Assembly: GCA_016186995.1 (NCBI GenBank)
Contig: JACPKQ010000014.1
Location: 1 to 15,720 of the forward strand
DNA length: 15,720 bases
Source of the DNA: Deltaproteobacteria bacterium
GTDB lineage: Bacteria > Bdellovibrionota > JACOXK01
Reading direction: 5' to 3'
The notes below the pieces were generated by a model. That model was not told the origin of the DNA and did no database searches. It saw only the letters and a list, made by a program, of their open reading frames with translations. This document shows, piece by piece, positions 12,143 to 15,720 of the stretch (the stretch's first letter is position 1; the number at the start of each line of letters is the position of its first letter). Made by a program: the position numbers and the translations under genes.

Positions 12143-12997
12143 TTAAATGGCTTCGTTTCCTTCAAATCTAAATGCTAAAGTTCGTACTGCACATTGTTGA
12201 GTAACTTCAATTGACTCGATATTAATAAATGTATTAAGTGGCCCTGAGATATTTTCTTTTTTATTCATTTCGTAAAGGATGATCACATCATCATTTGGAT
12301 TCATTGGATCTTTCTTATCACGAATAGCAATGTAAATATGTGTTTCGGTCATAAACACACCTACATTGAGCGGCGAGTTTTGGTTTTGAGAACAGTCTGA
12401 GTTTTGGAGGGCAATAAAAACTTCATCTGAAAAGGCTTTGAGTGTTGTTGAATTTTCTAGACTTTCTGTTGGAAATTCTTTTTGTTTTTCCTGGGATGTT
12501 ACACCTGTGTCATTCCAGCCTATGCCGGAATCTAGTTTATAAGGATTTTTGGCTATATAGGTTTTTGTGTTTCCAATATCTTTAAAATCAGAATTATCTG
12601 ATTTTGAAGATGCTTCGTGAAGTGCCTCTAGCACTTTTTGTGAAGGTGTTTCATAAAGAGCGGGGGTGATGGGTTTTTGGTTCGATTGTGGGTCAAAATA
12701 ATACGGTTCTGTTTTTTTATTAAGTTCTTTTGTATTTCCTAAAGCGGAAGGTGCTGGTGAGGTATTCGCAGGGGTTCTATAAGCTTTTCTTTTATTCTCT
12801 CTTAGCCAACCCGAATTCGTCATTGCGCGCATGCCTCCAGTCATTGCGAACGAATGTGAAGCAATCTCACGCTTAAGCGATGGGATCACCACGTTTCGCT
12901 CGTGATGACGGGAATCTAAAATAAGCGCAAAAAATACAAAAATCCCTAGAATAAGGATTATAGAAATACAAATTTTTTTAAAGTACTTTTTAATCAT
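12143..12997 (-). CDS. Membrane-anchored protein of unknown function with in-frame palindromic repeats
   Basis: This 284-residue protein matches no family I recognise. Residues 9-27 form one hydrophobic membrane segment after a short lysine-rich N-terminus, so the rest is probably periplasmic. Residues about 29-61 are encoded by palindromic repeat DNA and read as an Arg/His/Ser-rich insert. A second, smaller repeat encodes about residues 155-163. A Pro/Ser/Thr-rich linker separates the membrane segment from a C-terminal domain of about 110 residues containing predicted beta strands (NVGVFMTETHIYIAIRD, DDVIILYEM) and two cysteines. ATG 12997 is chosen; GAGGG lies just upstream. A GTG at 13048 would add 17 residues without a ribosome binding site. 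Confidence 0.6.
   Translation of the reverse strand: MIKKYFKKICISIILILGIFVFFALILDSRHHERNVVIPSLKREIASHSFAMTGGMRAMTNSGWLRENKRKAYRTPANTSPAPSALGNTKELNKKTEPYYFDPQSNQKPITPALYETPSQKVLEALHEASSKSDNSDFKDIGNTKTYIAKNPYKLDSGIGWNDTGVTSQEKQKEFPTESLENSTTLKAFSDEVFIALQNSDCSQNQNSPLNVGVFMTETHIYIAIRDKKDPMNPNDDVIILYEMNKKENISGPLNTFINIESIEVTQQCAVRTLAFRFEGNEAI
12509..12535. repeat. Short palindromic repeat read in frame (second in this gene)
   Basis: GTCATTCCAGCC and GCCGGAATCTAG flank a short loop; ATTCCAGC pairs with GCCGGAAT at seven of eight positions. It resembles widespread GTCATTCC-type interspersed palindromes. On the coding strand it yields LDSGIGWND without breaking the frame. Confidence 0.6.
12819..12909. 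repeat. Interspersed palindromic repeat inserted in a coding region
   Basis: The element 12840-12909 is an imperfect palindrome: GTCATTGCGAACGAA at one end matches the reverse complement of TTCGCTCGTGATGAC at 12 of 15 positions. A second GTCATTGCG lies 21 bases before it (12819-12827), suggesting a partial second copy. It resembles GTCATTGCGA-type repeats known from many bacterial intergenic regions, but here it is translated. Confidence 0.7.
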
Positions 12998-13056
12998 GGC
13001 CCTCAAAAACACCTTCTCAACCCTATAAATGAGCAAGAGATGTGCCACAATAACAA

Positions 13057-13093
13057 AATCTATCTTATTGATATTATTAAGTTAAATTTAACT
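13057..13093 (-). promoter_or_regulatory. Possible promoter with palindromic operator for the membrane protein gene
   Basis: On the minus strand TTAACT (13085-13080) and TAGATT (13062-13057) are spaced by 17 bases, each matching four of six consensus positions. A perfect 14-bp palindrome, AGTTAAATTTAACT (13080-13093), covers the -35 box, as a repressor site would. A longer inverted repeat AACTCCA/TGGAGTT (13090-13127) overlaps its outer edge. All are AT-rich, so chance is possible. Confidence 0.35.
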
Positions 13094-13210
13094 CCAAAGG
13101 ATGTTTTTCGGCCAAAAGAGTGGAGTTTATTAAAACTATTAAAAGTTCAGTGTTTTTAATAACTTAAGTCTGTTTAAGATTTAATCAAATATGTTTAAAA
13201 ACTAGGCTTT

Positions 13211-14128
13211 TTAAGTAATACTTTCTAGGTATTTTTCAGCATCAAGGGCGGCCATACAACCACTACCAGCGGCAGTCACAGCTTGTCTGTAATGATGGTC
13301 GTGTACATCGCCTGCTGAAAAAACACCAGGAACACTTGTTTTTGTGTTATTTGTAACTTTAAGATACTGATTATCTAAAAGATCAAGCTGTCCTTTAAAA
13401 AGTTTTGTATTAGGTGTGTGTCCAATGGCAAGGAAAAAACCTTGGCACTTAAACTCTTCAATTTTATTTGTTTTCACATTTTTTATTTTAATTCCAGTGA
13501 CTTCCTTATCACCCAAAACTTCAGTGGGTACAGTATCCCATATAAATTTAATTTTAGGGTTTTTAAAAGCGCGTTCCTGCATAATTTTTGAGGCACGAAG
13601 TTCACGTCGTCTGTGAATAACAGTAACTTGAGAAGCATGCTTTGTAAGAAAGGTTGCTTCTTCCATGGCACTATCGCCACCCCCAATGACAACCACATGT
13701 TGATTTTTAAAGAAGAAACCATCACAGGTTGCGCATGTTGAAACACCATGTCCCATGAGGCGCTCTTCATGGGGAATTTTTAAAAGATTAGGGCTTGCCC
13801 CGGTTGCTATAATAATGGATTTTGTTTTATAGGATTTATCTCTAACAAAAACTTCAAAAGGTTGTTTTGAAAAATCTACTTTTGTGGCATCAGCGGTTAT
13901 AAATTGAGTTCCAAAGCGTTCTGCTTGTTTTCGAAAAAGTTGCATGAGTTCTGGGCCCATGATGCCTTCAGGAAAGCCAGGATAGTTTTCAACTTCTGTG
14001 GTGAGCATGAGTTGCCCACCAGCCTGATAACCTTCAATACACAGTGGTTTTAAATTAGCACGGGACGAATAAATAGCTGCTGTCAATCCAGCACAGGCTC
14101 CACCAATAATAATGACGTTATGTTCCAT
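13211..14128 (-). CDS. trxB: Thioredoxin reductase
   Basis: This 305-residue NADPH-dependent flavoenzyme is of standard length and reduces thioredoxin in the cytoplasm. The redox-active CATC (Cys132, Cys135), the NADPH-binding GGGDSA (149-154), HRRRELRAS and the C-terminal FAD-binding GVFSAGDVHD are present. The N-terminal FAD Rossmann motif reads GGACAG (9-14), not the usual GxGPAG: the middle glycine is Ala and the proline is Cys. ATG 14128 is used because AAGGAA lies eight bases upstream; the longer frame begins with a TTG at 14158 inside the aconitase gene. It follows the aconitase stop by 13 bases, so the two are probably one operon. The 162 bases after it contain only AT-rich weak hairpins and the regulatory candidate above. 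Confidence 0.95.
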   Translation of the reverse strand: MEHNVIIIGGACAGLTAAIYSSRANLKPLCIEGYQAGGQLMLTTEVENYPGFPEGIMGPELMQLFRKQAERFGTQFITADATKVDFSKQPFEVFVRDKSYKTKSIIIATGASPNLLKIPHEERLMGHGVSTCATCDGFFFKNQHVVVIGGGDSAMEEATFLTKHASQVTVIHRRRELRASKIMQERAFKNPKIKFIWDTVPTEVLGDKEVTGIKIKNVKTNKIEEFKCQGFFLAIGHTPNTKLFKGQLDLLDNQYLKVTNNTKTSVPGVFSAGDVHDHHYRQAVTAAGSGCMAALDAEKYLESIT

Positions 14129-14141
14129 TTTTCGTTCCTTT

Positions 14142-15720
14142 TTATTTTTCTCTAGCAAAGTAGTTCATAGCGCTACCTGCTTTGAACCACTCAATCTGTT
14201 CATGAGTTAAAGAGTGTTTAAGTTTAATAGTTTCTCGTGTTTTTTTATCGGAGTGAAAAATTTCACACTCCACTTCTTTTTGTGGAGCAAGGGTTTTAAG
14301 ATTTTTAAGAGAAATAAAATCTTTGACTTGTATTTTGTCGTAATCTTGTGAATTTTCAAAGGTTAGTGGAAGAACACCTTGTTTTTTAAGATTTGTTTCA
14401 TGAATGCGGGCAAAACTTCTCACAATAACAGCCTTGCACCCTAAGTAGCGAGGAGACATGGCTGCATGTTCACGGCTGCTTCCTTCCCCATAGTTTTCAT
14501 CTCCAATCACAACCCAGCCTAGGCCATGCGATTTATATTCACGGGCAATGCCTGAAAGAGGTTGATTTACTTCAGTGTTGTTAATGTTGATTCCTGTACC
14601 GGGGTCTTTTGTAAAAGCATTATTGGCACCCATAAACATGTTATCGCTGATTTTATCAAGATGCCCGCGATATCTTAACCAAGGGCCTGCAGGGGAAATG
14701 TGGTCTGTTGTGCATTTTCCTTTGGCTTTAAGTAGAACTAGCAGCTCTTTATAATCTTTTCCATCCCATGGTTTAAAAGGTTCTAATTTTTGGAGGCGTT
14801 CACTGTTAGGGTGAATTTCAATTTCTTCTGGTTCATCATTACTGGGTGGAAAGTAATTAACTTGCTTTTCAGAAAAACCAAGTTCAGGAATTTCAGGAGC
14901 TTTCTTAGGCGGGTCAAATTTTACCTCTTTTCCATCTTCGTTTTTCAGTGAATCAGAGAGAGGGTTAAATGAAAGTGTTCCGCCATAACTCATTGCCATG
15001 ACAATTTCAGGGCTTGCAATAAAAGCAGCTGTTTCTGGATTACCGTCGTTTCGGCGAGGAAAGTTTCTATTATAAGAAGTAACAATCGAATTTATTTCTC
15101 CTTTTTTGATATCGTCTCTTTTCCACTGTCCAATACAAGGACCACAGGCGTTAGCAAGAACAACTGCACCTGCTTTTTCAAGTTCATCTACAAAACCATC
15201 TCTTTTAATGGTTTCATAAATCATTTCTGAGCCTGGAGTGATAAGTAAAGCTGCTTTAGGTTTAAGTTTTTTTACCTTGGCTTGTTTTGCAATATCGACC
15301 ACTCGAGAAAGGTCTTCATAAGAAGAGTTTGTGCAACTTCCAATCAAAAAAGCTCTTACTTTTTGTGGATAATGTTTTTCTTGTGCTTCTTGCGCAAGTT
15401 TTGAAATAGGGCGAGCAACATCAGGAGAGTGAGGGCCTACGATGTGTGGTTCCAAAGTTGAAAGATTAATTTCTAAAACCTGGTCAAAATATTTTTTTGG
15501 ATTTTTTTCTACATCTTCATCTGACGAAAGAAGTTCTTTTTGAACTGCATGCGCAAGTTTTGTGAGTTTTTCTCTGTTAGTTGCTTTAAGATAGGTTGTT
15601 CCTTTCTCATCATAAGGAAAAACAGAAGTTGTCGCACCGAGTTCTGCACCCATGTTAGTAATAGTTGCTTTCCCAGTTGCTGAAATAGATTTTGTCCCTT
15701 CTCCAAAATATTCAATGATA
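14142..15720 (-). CDS. Aconitate hydratase, mitochondrial type (N-terminus outside the window)
   Basis: The frame stays open to the window edge: the codons above an internal ATG at 15653 read IIEYFGEGTKSISATGKA, a normal aconitase sequence. The gene is therefore 5'-truncated by the window rather than starting there. It interconverts citrate and isocitrate in the TCA cycle. Visible motifs are the 4Fe-4S ligands in SCTNSSYEDL and ACGPCIGQW, SYNRNFPRRNDGNP, GKCTTDHISPAGPW, and the swivel-domain substrate-binding GEGSSREHAA, followed by SFARIHETNLKKQG. These forms, notably RLQKL...PWDGKDY and GPWLRYRGHL, match the mitochondrial-type aconitase rather than bacterial AcnA or AcnB. About 526 residues are visible. 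trxB follows on the same strand. Confidence 0.95.
   Translation of the reverse strand, partial: IIEYFGEGTKSISATGKATITNMGAELGATTSVFPYDEKGTTYLKATNREKLTKLAHAVQKELLSSDEDVEKNPKKYFDQVLEINLSTLEPHIVGPHSPDVARPISKLAQEAQEKHYPQKVRAFLIGSCTNSSYEDLSRVVDIAKQAKVKKLKPKAALLITPGSEMIYETIKRDGFVDELEKAGAVVLANACGPCIGQWKRDDIKKGEINSIVTSYNRNFPRRNDGNPETAAFIASPEIVMAMSYGGTLSFNPLSDSLKNEDGKEVKFDPPKKAPEIPELGFSEKQVNYFPPSNDEPEEIEIHPNSERLQKLEPFKPWDGKDYKELLVLLKAKGKCTTDHISPAGPWLRYRGHLDKISDNMFMGANNAFTKDPGTGININNTEVNQPLSGIAREYKSHGLGWVVIGDENYGEGSSREHAAMSPRYLGCKAVIVRSFARIHETNLKKQGVLPLTFENSQDYDKIQVKDFISLKNLKTLAPQKEVECEIFHSDKKTRETIKLKHSLTHEQIEWFKAGSAMNYFAREK

Noticed and set aside
13483-13770. Minus-strand ORF of 95 codons inside trxB
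   Set aside because: It is an alternate frame of a complete, highly conserved gene, so it is a shadow.
15509-15715. Minus-strand ORF of 68 codons at the window end
   Set aside because: The aconitase frame continues through this segment to the window edge, so the other frame is a shadow.
1-15720. CRISPR arrays, insertion sequences, integrases or prophage genes
   Set aside because: No regularly spaced repeat array, transposase, integrase or phage structural gene is visible; tRNA-Asp has no partial 3' duplicate that would mark an attachment site.

Overview
The window is AT-rich DNA from a Gram-negative bacterium. Several genes encode lipoproteins or Sec-exported proteins with classical signal peptides. 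A TIGR02147-family regulator, a kelch-type lipoprotein and a mitochondrial-type aconitase beside trxB fit a Bdellovibrionota or former deltaproteobacterial genome. That placement is inference; no marker gene here settles it.

Layout. Positions 1-92 (-) hold the start of an exported protein cut by the window edge. Positions 494-2484 (+) hold two lipoproteins: a seven-repeat kelch-like protein with a G8 tract just after its lipobox cysteine, and a matrixin-type zinc protease. Positions 2494-8629 (-) form one long tightly packed co-directional block: tRNA-Asp(GTC), a DUF486 membrane protein, an RlmI-like rRNA methyltransferase, then arsS, arsM, two glycosyltransferase-like genes (TIGR04283 and TIGR04282) and an ATP-grasp ligase. 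arsS to TIGR04282 is the known arsenosugar biosynthesis gene set: arsenite is methylated by ArsM, the product is joined to a 5'-deoxyadenosyl group by radical-SAM ArsS, and sugar-type tailoring is expected next. From arsM onward every junction is a one- or four-base stop/start overlap, including the junction to the ATP-grasp gene. That gene is therefore the best candidate for an undescribed tailoring step.

Positions 8630-9000 carry divergent control DNA: a tRNA promoter, a structured candidate RNA on the minus strand, and a plus-strand promoter whose 17-bp spacer contains a G8 tract. That promoter drives a TIGR02147 regulator (9021-9857), which overlaps a tiny exported protein (9850-10065) made largely of two copies of GTEVGNGGP. 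The pair could be a phase-variable regulator/secreted-peptide module.

Positions 10101-12121 (+) contain etfB and etfA, with a strong promoter and palindromic repeats in the leader and between the genes. etfA carries a perfect 15-bp in-frame tandem duplication. Positions 12143-12997 (-) encode an unrecognised membrane-anchored protein with two palindromic repeats read in frame. Positions 13211-15720 (-) contain trxB and the 3' part of an aconitase gene, probably one operon.

Several starts were moved inward from the longest possible ORF, mostly because the inner ATG overlaps the upstream stop codon or has a much better ribosome binding site.
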